DNA of 64,000 nt from Pseudomonadota bacterium (GTDB lineage Bacteria > Pseudomonadota > Gammaproteobacteria > Burkholderiales > Thiobacillaceae): positions 1 to 64,000 of the forward strand of contig JAKADC010000008.1 in NCBI GenBank assembly GCA_021820845.1, in the 5' to 3' direction. Position 1 is the first letter of the stretch. Every line of letters starts with the position of its first letter. This document shows, in pieces, positions 17,792-30,368 of the stretch. Position numbers and translations under genes: made by a program. Under the pieces are notes generated by a model. The model ran no database searches. It saw nothing but the letters and a program-made list of their open reading frames with translations, and was not told the origin of the DNA.

Positions 17792-18550
17792 TCAGCTTTC
17801 GTGCAGCGCCCTGAGATACGCCACATCGACGAATGACTGGCCGAGGTCGGGACCGGCGATGACGCGGTTCGGCGCGCCCGGCTCGCCGAGGTCGGACAGC
17901 ACGACGGCGGCGCCGCTGAAATCGTGATCCAGCGTGTAATCGTTGACCGTGACCAGCGTTTTCAGGCCGGCTCCGCGGCTCGCGCGGATCCCGTTTTCGG
18001 AGTCCTCGAACGCCAGGCAGTCGGCGGGGGCGAGGCCCATTTTCTCGAGCGCGTAGAGGTAGATGTCGGCCGCGGGTTTCTTCGCCGGCACGACGTCGCC
18101 TGCCGCGATGACCTCGAACCAGTCCTGGGTGCCGGGACCCAGGCTGTGCTCCAGCAGCACGGTGACGTTTTCCGGCGTGGTGGTGGTGGCGATCGCCAGG
18201 CGCAGGCCGGCGGCGCGCGCCTCGGCAAGCAGGCGCTTGACGCCGGCGCGCATGGGGATGCCGCCGCGCGCGGCGAGCGCGCTGTAATGGCGGGTCTTGG
18301 CCTTGTGCAGCTCGGCCACCAGTTCGTCGAAATTGTCCGGCTTCCTATAGTCGGGCCGATAGCGGTCGATATAGTGTTTCATCCGCTCCTTGCCGCCGGT
18401 GACGGCGAGCAGCTTGCCGTACAGGGCGACATCCCAGTTCCAGTCGAGGCCGGCATCGGCGAAGGCCTGATTGAAGGCGGGGCGGTGGCCGTCGCGCTCG
18501 GTGTCGGCAAGCGTGCCGTCCACGTCGAAAAGTAGGGCGTGTAATGTCAT
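17792..18550 (-). CDS. cbbY: HAD phosphatase of the CbbY family
   Basis: 252-aa haloacid-dehalogenase-type phosphatase. CbbY proteins dephosphorylate xylulose-1,5-bisphosphate, an inhibitory by-product of Rubisco. The nucleophile Asp9 and Asp11 lie in LLFDVDGTLADTE, motif II is IATTTT near 125-130, motif III lysine is in VPAKKPAADIY, and motif IV is FEDSENGIRASRGAGL. The cap-domain sequence FNQAFADAGLDWNWDVALYGKLL is CbbY-like. No Rubisco gene lies in the window, so the link to carbon fixation is from family knowledge. It is convergent with folD. Confidence 0.82.
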   Translation of the reverse strand: MTLHALLFDVDGTLADTERDGHRPAFNQAFADAGLDWNWDVALYGKLLAVTGGKERMKHYIDRYRPDYRKPDNFDELVAELHKAKTRHYSALAARGGIPMRAGVKRLLAEARAAGLRLAIATTTTPENVTVLLEHSLGPGTQDWFEVIAAGDVVPAKKPAADIYLYALEKMGLAPADCLAFEDSENGIRASRGAGLKTLVTVNDYTLDHDFSGAAVVLSDLGEPGAPNRVIAGPDLGQSFVDVAYLRALHES

Positions 18551-18631
18551 GGTTGCGGCGCCTAAGTGATTCTGATATTAAAGCAGGTTGGGCTTGGCCC
18601 GGATTAGACCGAAATTTTCAAAGAGAACGAG

Positions 18632-19051
18632 ATGGCTGAAACTTTGATGCGCTTCGAGCCTTACAAGGCCAAAAAGGGCGAAGAATACATGAACGCAAAA
18701 CAGCTCGCGCATTTTCGCAAAATGCTCGAAGCCTGGAAAGCCGAGCTGTCGCAGGACATCGACACGACCCTGCATTCGATGCAGGACGAGCAGACGGTCT
18801 TTGCCGATCCCAACGATCGCGCCACCCAGGAATCCGACATGGCGCTCGAGCTGCGCAACCGCGACCGCGAGCGCAAGCTGATCAAGAAGATCAACGAAAC
18901 CATCGCCAAGATCGACGCCGGCGATTACGGCTACTGCGAGTCGTGCGGCGTCGAAATCGGTCTGGAACGCCTGCAGGCCCGGCCGACCGCGACGCTGTGC
19001 ATCGACTGCAAGACGCTCGAGGAAATCCGCGAGCGCCAGGTCGCCAAATGA
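18632..19051 (+). CDS. dksA: RNA polymerase-binding transcription factor DksA
   Basis: 139-aa regulator that enters the RNA polymerase secondary channel and acts with ppGpp to repress rRNA and activate amino-acid promoters. The coiled-coil tip signature DxxDxA is present as DPNDRA (Asp59, Asp62, Ala64), and the C4 zinc finger uses Cys102, 105, 123 and 126 (YCESC and LCIDC). The length fits canonical proteobacterial DksA. The ATG at 18632 follows an AGAGAACGAG leader. It stands alone as a transcription unit. Confidence 0.96.
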   Translation: MAETLMRFEPYKAKKGEEYMNAKQLAHFRKMLEAWKAELSQDIDTTLHSMQDEQTVFADPNDRATQESDMALELRNRDRERKLIKKINETIAKIDAGDYGYCESCGVEIGLERLQARPTATLCIDCKTLEEIRERQVAK

Positions 19052-19157
19052 GCGCGACGCGCCGGGTCTCCAGGACAGGCGCGATCTGACACGCCGAAGA
19101 ACCACGCGGCAGGATCCCCTCGCCGCCTTTTACCACCACTCGTTGCGGATTTTGGCC

Positions 19158-19601
19158 ATGGCAGATACCGACGAATTCGACCGTTATTACAATGGGCTGC
19201 TTTACAGCGTGATGCGCTGGGAGCAGCTGACGGCGTTCTGGCAAAAGGTCGACGCGGCGGCGGGCTGGTATCTCTACGCGGTCGGACAGGATGTGCCGGC
19301 AGAGCCGGCCGGGGCCGACAAGGTCCGGCAGTTCATGCGCGAAATGGATGAACTGCTGCGGCGCGAGCATCACGAGGATTATTGCGCGATCGTCTACGCG
19401 GACGATCTGGACGCGCCTCGCTTCATCAAGATATACGACCCCAATCACCTCGGCAGTTCGTGCGGCTCCAGTTCGATGAAGTCCTCGGTGCTGCCGGGCT
19501 GGCTGATGAGCCAGATGCCGCCGCGCGCGCTCGAGATGCGCGGCGTGGTGACAGGCCAGCGCAAGCGCTGGTGGCAGTCGTTTCTCGCCAGCACGGCATA
19601 A
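19158..19601 (+). CDS. conserved hypothetical protein
   Basis: 147-aa soluble protein starting MADTDEFDRYYNGLLYSVMR. It is rich in aromatic residues (WEQLTAFWQKV, AAAGWYLYAVGQ) and contains KIYDPNHLGSSCGSSS and LPGWLMSQMPP. No catalytic motif or membrane segment is apparent. The ATG at 19158 is chosen over an upstream TTG at 19143 because the MADTDEF start reads as the natural N-terminus; neither has a ribosome site. I believe similar proteins occur in betaproteobacteria near dksA but cannot name a family. Confidence 0.7.
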   Translation: MADTDEFDRYYNGLLYSVMRWEQLTAFWQKVDAAAGWYLYAVGQDVPAEPAGADKVRQFMREMDELLRREHHEDYCAIVYADDLDAPRFIKIYDPNHLGSSCGSSSMKSSVLPGWLMSQMPPRALEMRGVVTGQRKRWWQSFLASTA

Positions 19602-19626
19602 AAAAACCGCGCCCGGAGGCGCGGTT
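19601..19626 (-). terminator. intrinsic terminator between convergent genes
   Basis: The stem AACCGCGCC (19605-19613), loop CGGA and complementary arm 19618-19626 are followed on the minus strand by a run of U. It mainly serves the gene at 19643 and may act in both directions. Confidence 0.8.
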
Positions 19627-19642
19627 CCTGTGCCAGGAAGAA

Positions 19643-19882
19643 TTACTTCTTGGCGGGTTCGGCAGCGGCGTCACCCTTCTTCTCTTCGGCCTTCTTGGCA
19701 GTCGCCTTCTTGACGTGCTTCCGGACCTTCTTGTGGGCCTTTTTCGGGGCAGCGGCCGGCTTTTCCGCGGGGGCGGCAGCGGCGCCGTTAGCGGGCGCAG
19801 CGGGGGCGTCGGCAGCGATGGCGGACAGGCTGAAAGCGCCGGCGATGGTGGCGGCGACCAGGGAAGACAGCAGTTTGTTCAT
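19643..19882 (-). CDS. small exported Ala/Lys-rich protein
   Basis: 79-aa protein with a clear signal peptide (MNKLLSSLVAATIAGAFSLSAIAADA, cleavage after AIAA) and a low-complexity mature part. The mature part has an Ala/Pro stretch, then a strongly basic segment (KKAHKKVRKHVKKATAKKAEEKK), then Ala/Lys. The composition recalls acid-shock and histone-like exported peptides, but there is no firm family. GGAG lies before the ATG at 19882. The frame continues upstream to 19996 but that part is not protein-like. The terminator at 19605 ends it. Confidence 0.75.
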   Translation of the reverse strand: MNKLLSSLVAATIAGAFSLSAIAADAPAAPANGAAAAPAEKPAAAPKKAHKKVRKHVKKATAKKAEEKKGDAAAEPAKK

Positions 19883-20051
19883 CGATTTCTCCAAAGGATA
19901 GTGGACTGACATGCAATCTTGGTCGACTGCATGGGCGCCACTATGCGGCGCCATGCTTACATGAACCTTACGGGCCGTGGCGGCGTTCAACGCCATTTTG
20001 TCGGCGACGCAACGAAGGTCGAATGGCCCGACTTTGTGTCAGACTTCCGGC

Positions 20052-20720
20052 ATGAAAATTCTGCTCGTCGAAGATGATCCGACCCTGGGCGAGGCCGTCA
20101 TGCTCGCGATCCGGCGGGCGGGGTTCGCGGTCGACTGGAGCCGCGACGGCGCGCAGGCAGAAGCCGCGCTGAAGGCCTATGCCTACGATGCCATGCTGCT
20201 GGATCTGGGCCTGCCGCGCCGCGAAGGCCTCGACGTGTTGCGCAACGCGCGCAAGCGCGGCGCGACGCTGCCGGTGATGATCGTCACGGCGCGCGACGCG
20301 GTGGAAGACCGGGTCCGTGGGCTGGATGCGGGGGCCGACGATTACCTGCTGAAGCCGTTCGCGCTGGATGAACTGCTGGCGCGGTTGCGGGCGCTGCTGC
20401 GGCGCGCCCACGGCGTCGCCGATACCCAGATACACATGGGCCGCTTCGGCTTCGACAGCGTGAAGCGTCAAGCCAGCGTCGACGGGACGCCGCTGGTGCT
20501 GTCTGCGCGTGAGGTCGAGGTGCTGGAAATCCTGCTCGGCCACGCCGGTCGCGTCACCGCCAAGGAGGCGATCGCGGATCGCCTGACGGGGTGGGACGAG
20601 GGCGTGGGCGACAACGCGGTCGAGGTCTACATCCACCGGCTGCGGCGCAAGCTCGAGGGTTCGGGCGTGGCGATCCGCACGCTGCGCGGCCTGGGTTATC
20701 TGCTGGAAGCCGAAGCTTGA
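20052..20720 (+). CDS. OmpR-family response regulator (TctD/QseB type)
   Basis: 222-aa DNA-binding regulator: receiver domain (VEDDPTLGEA acidic pocket, phospho-acceptor Asp51 in LLDLGLPRREG, switch Thr in VTARDA, Lys in LLKPFALDE) followed by a winged-helix domain (VLSAREVEVLEILL, VEVYIHRLRRKLEGSG, RTLRGLGYLLE). The start is ATG 20052; the frame is open further upstream without signal. The gene overlaps the following sensor kinase by 4 nt, and together they form a two-component system. The signal is unknown. Confidence 0.92.
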   Translation: MKILLVEDDPTLGEAVMLAIRRAGFAVDWSRDGAQAEAALKAYAYDAMLLDLGLPRREGLDVLRNARKRGATLPVMIVTARDAVEDRVRGLDAGADDYLLKPFALDELLARLRALLRRAHGVADTQIHMGRFGFDSVKRQASVDGTPLVLSAREVEVLEILLGHAGRVTAKEAIADRLTGWDEGVGDNAVEVYIHRLRRKLEGSGVAIRTLRGLGYLLEAEA

Positions 20721-22108
20721 ATCGGCTGAGCCACGCGAGCCTCCGGCGGCAATTGATCGTCCGCATGCTGTGGATGATGTTGCCGCTGTTCATCCTCCTG
20801 TGGGCGATCGCCTATTTTTCCAGCCAATATTTCATCAATGCGGCGTTCGACCGCTCGCTGATCCGGCGAACCTACGCTCTGGCGGACCGCGTGGAAGTCA
20901 TGCGCGGCCAAGTGCAGGTGGATCTTCCGGTGGCCGCCCGCGAATTGCTGGTCTTCGACCAGCAGGACCTGTTGTTCCACAGCGTGACGAACCCGGCGGG
21001 GCAGGTCGTGGACGGCGAGCAGGACATGCCGCCGCTGCCTGCGTACCAGCGCATCCGGCCGGGCCAGCTGATTCTCTACAACGGCGTCAAGGACGGCGAA
21101 AAGGTCCGCGTGGCCACCTTCGCGCTTTCGTTGAGGGGCACGAGCGCGCGGGGCGCCGCGCTGATCCAGGTGGGTGAGACGCTGACGCGGCGCTCCGCGA
21201 TGGCACAGCGCGCGACGCTCGCGATCGTGATTCCGATGCTGCTGATGACGCTGACAGCGGCGGTTGCCATCGCCTACGGCGTCGGGAAGGGCCTGGAGCC
21301 GCTCAGCCGGCTGCGCGATCGCCTGTCGGCGCGGCAGGCTCTCGATCTGAGCCCGGTTCCGCTGGAGGGAACGCCAGCGGAATTGCGTCCCTTCCTCGAC
21401 GAAATCAACTCCCTGCTGCAGCGCCTGTCCGAGGCGGTCGAATCGCAATCGCGCTTCGTCGCGGATGCCGCGCATCAACTCCGCACGCCGATCGCCGGCA
21501 TCCGCGCGCAGGCCGAAGCCGCCTTGTCGAGCGCGTGGCAGGGCGATGCGCAGCATGCGCTGGCGCGCATCGCCCGGTCGACGCAGACGATGGGCGACCT
21601 GGTGCAGAAGCTGCTCATCCTCGCGCGCGTCGACGCGGCGGAAAACACGCTGCGGCTGAGCCGTCTGGACAGCGTGGAGCTGGTGCGGGAGGTCGCGCGC
21701 GAATGGGCGCCGCGGGCCCTGGCGCGCGGGGTGGAAATCGGGTTCGACATGAAGGATGGCGGCGAGGCCTGGGTGCTGGGCGACGCCCAGCTGCTGCGCG
21801 AGGCACTCGCCAACCTGATCGACAATGCCCTGTGCTACGGCGGGACCCGGATCGGCCTCGCGGTGCACCGCGCCGAAAATGGCGTGACCTGGCAGGTGAT
21901 CGACAACGGCCCGGGCATCCCGGAATCGAAGCGCGCCGAAGTGTTCGCCCCGTTTCATCGATTGTCGGGCAGCGTCGACGGCGCCGGTCTCGGCCTGACC
22001 ATCGTCGAGCGCATCGTCCAGCTGCACGGCGCAAACGTGAGCCTGGCGGCGGGCGAAGGGGGAACGGGGCTGGCGGTGAGCATCGCGTTTCCTCCCGTGC
22101 CCGCATAA
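20717..22108 (+). CDS. sensor histidine kinase, TctE/QseC type
   Basis: 463-aa inner-membrane kinase. Two membrane segments (about 17-37 and 168-188) flank a periplasmic sensor region of the two-component sensor N-terminal type. Then come HisKA with the phospho-His in ADAAHQLRTPIAG, the N box NLIDNALCYGG, G1 DNGPGIP and G2 GAGLGLTIVE. The start is taken as TTG 20717, whose TTGA overlaps the regulator stop; ATG 20765 is an alternative. It phosphorylates the adjacent regulator. A terminator follows directly. Confidence 0.9.
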   Translation: MNRLSHASLRRQLIVRMLWMMLPLFILLWAIAYFSSQYFINAAFDRSLIRRTYALADRVEVMRGQVQVDLPVAARELLVFDQQDLLFHSVTNPAGQVVDGEQDMPPLPAYQRIRPGQLILYNGVKDGEKVRVATFALSLRGTSARGAALIQVGETLTRRSAMAQRATLAIVIPMLLMTLTAAVAIAYGVGKGLEPLSRLRDRLSARQALDLSPVPLEGTPAELRPFLDEINSLLQRLSEAVESQSRFVADAAHQLRTPIAGIRAQAEAALSSAWQGDAQHALARIARSTQTMGDLVQKLLILARVDAAENTLRLSRLDSVELVREVAREWAPRALARGVEIGFDMKDGGEAWVLGDAQLLREALANLIDNALCYGGTRIGLAVHRAENGVTWQVIDNGPGIPESKRAEVFAPFHRLSGSVDGAGLGLTIVERIVQLHGANVSLAAGEGGTGLAVSIAFPPVPA

Positions 22109-22112
22109 AAAA

Positions 22113-22139
22113 ACCGCGCTCGATGGCGCGGTGTTTTTT
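22113..22139 (+). terminator. intrinsic terminator after the two-component operon
   Basis: The stem ACCGCGCT (22113-22120), loop CGAT and arm 22125-22132 are followed by GTTTTTTG. A-rich sequence on the other side suggests it also stops pnp transcription from the opposite strand. Confidence 0.8.
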
Positions 22140-22155
22140 GGGGCGGGGCAGGGGT

Positions 22156-24285
22156 TCAGCCCGCGTTCTCGGGCGTCTCGCTGTCGCTCGCGGCCGGCGC
22201 GGGTGCGTCCAGCAGCGCCTTCATCGAGAGGCGCAGACGGCCCTTCTCGTCGGCTTCCAGGATCTTCACCTTCACGACCTGGCCTTCCTTGAGGTAGTCG
22301 CCGATGGTGTTGACGCGCTCGTGGGCGATCTGCGAAATGTGCAGCAGGCCGTCGCGGCCGGGCAGGACGTTGACGATGGCGCCGAAGTCGAGCAGCTTGA
22401 TGACCGGCCCCTCGTAGACCTTGCCGACTTCGACCTCGGCCGTGATCTCCTCGATGCGCTTCTTCGCCAGCTCGCCGGCTTCCATGCTGGTGCAGGCGAT
22501 CTTCACGCTGCCGTCTTCCTGGATGTCGATCTGGGTGCCGGTTTCCTCGGTCAGCGCGCGAATCACGGCGCCGCCCTTGCCGATGACGTCGCGAATCTTT
22601 TCGGGATTGATCTTCATCGCGATGATGCGCGGCGCGTACGCCGACATCTCATGCGTCTCGGAGACCGACGCCTTCATGATGCCGAGGATGTGCATGCGGC
22701 CTTCCTTCGCCTGCGTGAGCGCGGCGTGCATGATCTCCTTGGTGATGCCGGTGATCTTGATGTCCATCTGCAGCGCGGTCACGCCTTTTTCCGTGCCTGC
22801 GACCTTGAAGTCCATGTCGCCGAGGTGGTCCTCGTCGCCGAGGATGTCGGTCAGCACGGCGAAGCGGTTGCCTTCCTTGATCAGGCCCATGGCGATGCCG
22901 GCGACGTGCGCCTTGAGCGGCACCCCCGCGTCCATCAGCGAGAGGCAGCCGCCGCAGACCGACGCCATCGACGACGAGCCGTTGGATTCGGTGATTTCGG
23001 ACACGACGCGCATGGTGTAGCCGAATTCTTCCTTGGACGGCAGCATCGCCAAAAGCGCGCGCTTGGCCAGCCGCCCGTGGCCGATCTCGCGGCGCTTGGG
23101 ACTGCCCACGCGGCCGGTCTCGCCGGTGGCGTAGGGCGGCATGTTGTAGTGCAGCATGAAGCGGTCGGAGTACGAGCCTTCGAGCGCGTCGACCGTCTGT
23201 TCGTCACGGCCGGTGCCGAGCGTGGTGACGACCAGCGCCTGGGTTTCGCCGCGGGTGAAAAGCGCGGAGCCGTGGGTGCGCGGCAGCACGCCGGTGCGGA
23301 TGGTGATGGGGCGCACGGTGCGGGTGTCGCGGCCGTCGATGCGCGGCTGGCCGGACAGGATGCGGTTGCGCACGACGCCGGCTTCGAGGCGGTGGAACGC
23401 GTCCTTAACGTGGTTGGCGGCGACGGTATCCATGTCGGCCGTGATCAATTCGGCGAAGGCCTTGTTGCGCACCTCGTCGACCGCGGCCATGCGGGCGCGC
23501 TTCTGCTTGATGTTGTACGCCTGTTGCAGGCCGTCTTCGGCGAGCGCCTTGAGGCGTTCGACCATCGCGGTATCTTCAGCGGGCGGCGCCCAGTCCCAGG
23601 CGTCGGCGGCGGCCTCGTCGGCGAGTTCGTTGATCGCATTGATCGCGGCCTGCATCTGGGTGTGGCCGAACACCACCGCGCCCAGCATGATGTCTTCGGG
23701 CAGTTCCATCGCCTCCGACTCGACCATCAGCACGGCCGCCTCGGTGCCGGCGACGACCAGGTCCAGCGCCGAGTCCTTCAACTCGGAATGGGTCGGATTG
23801 AGCACGTACTCGCCGTTGATGAAGCCGACGCGGGCGGCGCCGACGGGGCCGTCGAACGGCAGGCCCGACAGCGACAGCGCGGCGGAAGCGCCGATCAGCG
23901 CGGGGATGTCGGCGCTGACTTCGGGGTTGGACGACATCACGGTGGCGATGATCTGCACTTCGTTGAAGAAGCCGTCCGGGAAGAGCGGGCGGATCGGGCG
24001 GTCGATCAGGCGCGACGTCAGCGTTTCGCCTTCGGACGGCCGGCTCTCGCGCTTGAGGAAGCCGCCGGGAATGCGGCCGGCCGCGTAGGTTTTTTCCTGA
24101 TAGTCGACGGTCAGCGGAAAGAAATCCTGGCCCGGCTTGACTTCATTCTTGGCGACGACGGTGACCAGCACCACGGTATCGTCCATGTTGACGACGACCG
24201 CGCCGGAGGCCTGGCGCGCGATTTCGCCGGTTTCCAGCGTGACCTGGTGGCGGCCGTAGGTAAACGTTTTCTTGATAGCGCTCAC
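22156..24285 (-). CDS. pnp: polyribonucleotide nucleotidyltransferase (PNPase)
   Basis: 709-aa 3'-5' exoribonuclease, trimeric and a degradosome component, that degrades RNA phosphorolytically. Two RNase PH domains ([20 protein letters not shown] at the start, then [14 protein letters not shown] and [11 protein letters not shown]) are followed by KH ([20 protein letters not shown]) and S1 ([19 protein letters not shown]) domains. The start is GTG 24285 ([11 protein letters not shown]) with AAAGGA upstream; the frame extends 11 codons further but lacks support. It is last in the rimP-to-pnp operon and is separated from rpsO by a hairpin, as in E. coli. Confidence 0.96.
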   Translation of the reverse strand: MSAIKKTFTYGRHQVTLETGEIARQASGAVVVNMDDTVVLVTVVAKNEVKPGQDFFPLTVDYQEKTYAAGRIPGGFLKRESRPSEGETLTSRLIDRPIRPLFPDGFFNEVQIIATVMSSNPEVSADIPALIGASAALSLSGLPFDGPVGAARVGFINGEYVLNPTHSELKDSALDLVVAGTEAAVLMVESEAMELPEDIMLGAVVFGHTQMQAAINAINELADEAAADAWDWAPPAEDTAMVERLKALAEDGLQQAYNIKQKRARMAAVDEVRNKAFAELITADMDTVAANHVKDAFHRLEAGVVRNRILSGQPRIDGRDTRTVRPITIRTGVLPRTHGSALFTRGETQALVVTTLGTGRDEQTVDALEGSYSDRFMLHYNMPPYATGETGRVGSPKRREIGHGRLAKRALLAMLPSKEEFGYTMRVVSEITESNGSSSMASVCGGCLSLMDAGVPLKAHVAGIAMGLIKEGNRFAVLTDILGDEDHLGDMDFKVAGTEKGVTALQMDIKITGITKEIMHAALTQAKEGRMHILGIMKASVSETHEMSAYAPRIIAMKINPEKIRDVIGKGGAVIRALTEETGTQIDIQEDGSVKIACTSMEAGELAKKRIEEITAEVEVGKVYEGPVIKLLDFGAIVNVLPGRDGLLHISQIAHERVNTIGDYLKEGQVVKVKILEADEKGRLRLSMKALLDAPAPAASDSETPENAG

Positions 24286-24302
24286 GCGAGTTCCTTTCAA
24301 AG

Positions 24303-24329
24303 CAAAAACGCCCCGCATGGGCGGGGCGT
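24303..24329 (-). terminator. hairpin between rpsO and pnp
   Basis: The perfect 9-bp stem (24308-24316 with 24321-24329, loop ATGG) is followed on the minus strand by a U-run. It resembles the rpsO terminator that partly reads through into pnp; processing by RNase III is also possible. Confidence 0.75.
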
Positions 24330-24409
24330 GAGAAATTCAGGGGGCAGCAGGCCCCATCCACTGTGCCGGTGCGGCAGCGTGCCGGATCATCACAGTGGCC
24401 CTGTGTGAA

Positions 24410-24679
24410 TTACTTGCGCAGACCGAGGCGATCGATCAGCGTCTTGTAGCCTTCGAGGTTGGTGCGTTTCAGGTAGTCGAGCAGCTTGCGGCGGCGGCTG
24501 ACCATCTTGAGGAGGCCGCGGCGCGAGTGATGGTCCTTGGTGTTGGCCTTGAAGTGGCCGGTCAGGTCGTTGATGCGCGCCGTCAGCAGGGCGACCTGCA
24601 CTTCGGGCGAGCCGGTATCGGCGGCGGCGCGTTGGTAGTTCTGGACGATTTCAGCTTTTTGCGAGGTGGTGACAGCCAT
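24410..24679 (-). CDS. rpsO: 30S ribosomal protein S15
   Basis: 89-aa primary 16S rRNA-binding protein, of the usual length, with the conserved [40 protein letters not shown] and RRKLLDYLK. An AAGGAG-type site precedes the ATG (AACCAAGGAGTTCATC). It lies between truB and pnp in the standard gene order. Confidence 0.98.
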   Translation of the reverse strand: MAVTTSQKAEIVQNYQRAAADTGSPEVQVALLTARINDLTGHFKANTKDHHSRRGLLKMVSRRRKLLDYLKRTNLEGYKTLIDRLGLRK

Positions 24680-24768
24680 GATGAACTCCTTGGTTAATCG
24701 CGTGGCCTGCGGCTGGGCGGGACACGTTCCGGAAAACAGCGCATTTTACGCGCGAAAGGTGGTGCAAC

Positions 24769-25725
24769 TCAAGTCTGCCCGGTGGCGAGAAGGCGGCGCG
24801 GCACCAGGCGGCCGTCAGCGGCGTCGGCGAGGCCGAGAAAGGCCCGCGACGCTGCGTACACGCGGGTGAGGCCGGGGCGGACCGCCGCGTGCGCCACGCT
24901 GCGCCCCTGGCACAAGGCCAGGGCATCGGCTGCGTCGAGTTCGACGGTGGGCAGGTGCGCGACGAGGACGTCGGCCGGCAGCAGGAGGCCGCGGCGTTCG
25001 GCGGCGTCGAGCCCTTCCAGGTCGCCCAGCGTGTGGGCCTGGGCGAGGTCGAATCCGCCGGAACCGAGGCGCGTCAGCGCCGTCAGGTGGGCGCCGCAGC
25101 CGAGCGCGGCGCCGATGTCCTGCGCGAGCGTGCGGATATAGGTGCCGGCGCTGCATCGCACGTCGAGCACCACGCGCGGCGGCGTGCATTCCAGCAGGTC
25201 GAGCCCGCGTATCGTGACGCGGCGCGGCGGCCGTTCGATGTCGATTCCGGCACGGGCGTACTCATACAGCGGGCGGCCCTGGTGCTTGAGCGCCGAATGC
25301 ATCGGCGGGATCTGCTCGATTTCGCCCGTGAAGCGCGACAAGACGGCGGCGACCGCGACGCAATCCACGGCCACCTCGCGGGCATCGAGCACCTCGCCCT
25401 CGGGATCGCCGGTCGTCGTGGTGACGCCGAGCTGCAGCACCGCCCGATAGCGCTTGTCGGCGTCGAGCAGGTAGGCGGAGAACTTGGTCGCCTCGCCGAA
25501 ACACAGCGGCAGCAGGCCGTCGGCGAAGGGGTCGAGGGTCCCGGTGTGGCCCGCCTTTTTGGCGTTGAGCAGCCGCTTGGCTTTTTGCAGCGCGGCGTTG
25601 GACGTGATGCCGACCGGCTTGTTCAGCAGCAGCACGCCGTTAATGGGTTCGCGCGGGCGAAGCCCGACGTTTGCCCCCTCCCCCCCCGGGAGAGGGTTGG
25701 GATGAGGAGCGGCGGGCGGGTTCAC
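24769..25725 (-). CDS. truB: tRNA pseudouridine-55 synthase TruB with repeat-encoded N-terminal extension
   Basis: 318-aa enzyme that forms pseudouridine 55 in the T-loop of tRNAs. The catalytic Asp is in GHTGTLDPFADGLLP, with conserved YRAVLQLGV, IPPMHSALKHQGRPLYEYAR and SAGTYIRTLAQDIG. The only in-frame start is GTG 25725, which overlaps the rbfA stop (GTGA). The normal protein begins near INGVLLLNKPVGITSN, so about 27 residues (including PHPNPLPGGEG) are extra and come from a repetitive palindromic element inserted in frame. The domain itself looks intact. Confidence 0.94.
   Translation of the reverse strand: MNPPAAPHPNPLPGGEGANVGLRPREPINGVLLLNKPVGITSNAALQKAKRLLNAKKAGHTGTLDPFADGLLPLCFGEATKFSAYLLDADKRYRAVLQLGVTTTTGDPEGEVLDAREVAVDCVAVAAVLSRFTGEIEQIPPMHSALKHQGRPLYEYARAGIDIERPPRRVTIRGLDLLECTPPRVVLDVRCSAGTYIRTLAQDIGAALGCGAHLTALTRLGSGGFDLAQAHTLGDLEGLDAAERRGLLLPADVLVAHLPTVELDAADALALCQGRSVAHAAVRPGLTRVYAASRAFLGLADAADGRLVPRRLLATGQT
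25671..25704. repeat. dispersed palindromic repeat inserted in the truB 5' end
   Basis: The CCCTCCCC...GGGAGAGGGTTGGGATGAGG segment is a widespread proteobacterial intergenic repeat, recognisable because one frame reads PHPNPLPGGEG. Here it lies inside the translated part of truB. Boundaries are approximate. Confidence 0.65.
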
Positions 25726-26095
25726 GCGTCCTTCGGGTGTTTGGCGTCTTCGGCGACGGCCGATTCGATCAGGTGGGTCAGTTCGATGCCGCGCTCGACC
25801 GAGCGGTCATAGACGAAGGTGAGTTTGGGCACCACGCGCAGCTGCATGCGGTGCGACAGCTGCGAGCGCAGAAAGCCGCTGGCGCGCTGCAGGCCCTGCA
25901 GGCACGCCGCATGCTCGGCCTCGCCGCCGAGCGTCGTGAAGTAGACCTTGGCGAACTCCATGTCGCGGTTGACCTCGACGTCGGTGATGGTGAGCATGCC
26001 GACGCGCGGATCCTTCACTTCCTGGCGGATCAACTCCGGCAGTTCGCGCTGGATCTGGTCGGCGACGCGGCGCGCGCGCGGGAAATCCTTCGGCA

Positions 26096-26096
<1 letters not shown>
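25722..26096 (-). CDS. rbfA: 30S ribosome-binding factor A
   Basis: 124-aa KH-fold ribosome maturation factor that acts on the 16S rRNA 5' helix and in cold adaptation. The start RARRVADQIQRELPELI is typical, followed by VKDPRVGMLTITDVEVNRDMEFAKVYF and PKLTFVYDRSVERGIELTHLI. The start ATG overlaps the infB stop (TAATG) and the stop overlaps truB, so it is tightly coupled on both sides. Confidence 0.96.
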
Positions 26097-28858
<2,762 letters not shown>

Positions 28859-28867
28859 GCAGTCCTC

Positions 28868-30346
28868 TTAGCCTTGGGCGAACCAGGGCGCGCGTGCGGC
28901 CATGATCAATTGTTTGGCGCGTTCGGCATCCATCGCGGCCATTTCGGTCAGCTCATCGACGGCCAGTTCGGCCAGGTCCTCGGTGGTGTGGACCCCCTTG
29001 CTGGCGAGCGTGCGCGCGGTTTCGGCGTCCATGCCCTCGAGCGACAGGAGGTCTCCGGCGGAGGCCTCGACCTGTTCCTCGCCGACGATGGCGGCGGTCA
29101 GGAGCGCGTTGCGGGCGCGGTTGCGCAGCTCGTTGACGAGGTCCTCGTCGAAGGCGTCGATTTCGAGCATTTCGTTCAGCGGCACGTAAGCGACTTCTTC
29201 CAGCGTGGAGAAGCCTTCGTCGACCAGAATCTGGGCGACTTCCTCGTCCACGTCGAGCTTTTCGATGAAGAGCGCGAGCGTCTTGCCGCTCTCGGCCGAC
29301 TGCTTCTCTTCGGCCGTTTCGCGCGACATGATGTTGAGTTCCCAGCCCGTCAGTTCGGACGCGAGGCGGACGTTCTGGCCGCCGCGGCCGATCGCCATCG
29401 CCAACTGTTCCTCGTCCACCACCACGTCCATGCTGTGCTTGTCCTCGTCGACCACGATCGAGCTGACCTCGGCGGGCGCCAGCGCGTTGATGACGTACTG
29501 CGCGGGGTCGGCCGACCAGTGGATGATGTCGACGCGCTCACCGGCGAGCTCGTTGGTCACCGAGGTGACGCGCGAGCCCCTGAGACCGATGCAGGTGCCG
29601 ATCGGGTCGATGCGCGGGTCGTGCGAGACGACGGCGATCTTGGCGCGCAGGCCGGGGTCGCGTGCGGCAGCCTTGATCTCGAGCAGGCCTTCCTCGATTT
29701 CGGGCACTTCCAGTTCGAACAGCTTCATGATGAATTCGGGCGCGGTGCGCGACAGCACCACCTGCGGGCCGCGGACGCCGCGGTCGATGCGCAGCAGGTA
29801 GGCGCGCACGCGGTCGCCGACGCGCAGGTTCTCGCGCGGGATCATCTGGTCGCGGTGCAGGAAGCCCTCGACGCGCCCCGACTCGATGATGGCGTTGCCG
29901 CGGTCGATGCGCTTCACCACGCCGTTGACGAGGTGTTCCTTGCGGGCGAGGAAGTCGCTGATGATCTGCTCGCGCTCGGCGTCGCGGATCTTCTGCAAAA
30001 TGACCTGCTTCGCGGCCTGCGCGCCGATGCGGCCGAATTCGACGTTCTCCAGCGGTTCCTCGATGTAATCGCCGATTTCGATGTCGGGAATCTTGTCCTG
30101 GGCGTCGATCAGCAGAATCTGGTAGCCCTCGGATTCCAGGTCGGCCTCGGACACCACCAGCCAGCGGCGGAACGACTCGTAATCGCCGCTTTCGCGGTCG
30201 ATCGACACGCGCACGTCGGCCTCTTCCTTGAAGCGCTTCTTGGTGGCGGAAGCGAGCGCCTGCTCCAGGGCTTCGAACACCACCTCTTTGTCCACGTTCT
30301 TTTCGCGTGCCAGCGCATCGGCCAGCATCAACATTTCACGGCTCAT
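28868..30346 (-). CDS. nusA: transcription termination/antitermination factor NusA
   Basis: 492-aa RNA polymerase-binding elongation factor. An N-terminal domain ([32 protein letters not shown]) is followed by an S1 domain ([25 protein letters not shown]), KH domains (ACT-like [38 protein letters not shown]) and two acidic C-terminal helix-hairpin repeats, as in proteobacteria. The 9-bp gap to infB and its position after rimP are the standard order. Confidence 0.97.
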   Translation of the reverse strand: MSREMLMLADALAREKNVDKEVVFEALEQALASATKKRFKEEADVRVSIDRESGDYESFRRWLVVSEADLESEGYQILLIDAQDKIPDIEIGDYIEEPLENVEFGRIGAQAAKQVILQKIRDAEREQIISDFLARKEHLVNGVVKRIDRGNAIIESGRVEGFLHRDQMIPRENLRVGDRVRAYLLRIDRGVRGPQVVLSRTAPEFIMKLFELEVPEIEEGLLEIKAAARDPGLRAKIAVVSHDPRIDPIGTCIGLRGSRVTSVTNELAGERVDIIHWSADPAQYVINALAPAEVSSIVVDEDKHSMDVVVDEEQLAMAIGRGGQNVRLASELTGWELNIMSRETAEEKQSAESGKTLALFIEKLDVDEEVAQILVDEGFSTLEEVAYVPLNEMLEIDAFDEDLVNELRNRARNALLTAAIVGEEQVEASAGDLLSLEGMDAETARTLASKGVHTTEDLAELAVDELTEMAAMDAERAKQLIMAARAPWFAQG

Positions 30347-30368
30347 ATTCCCTCCAGCCCCGCCGCGC

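Noticed and set aside
21535-24408. 957-codon plus-strand frame across the kinase end and pnp
   Set aside because: Antisense to pnp and in the wrong frame of the kinase; the composition is typical of shadow frames.
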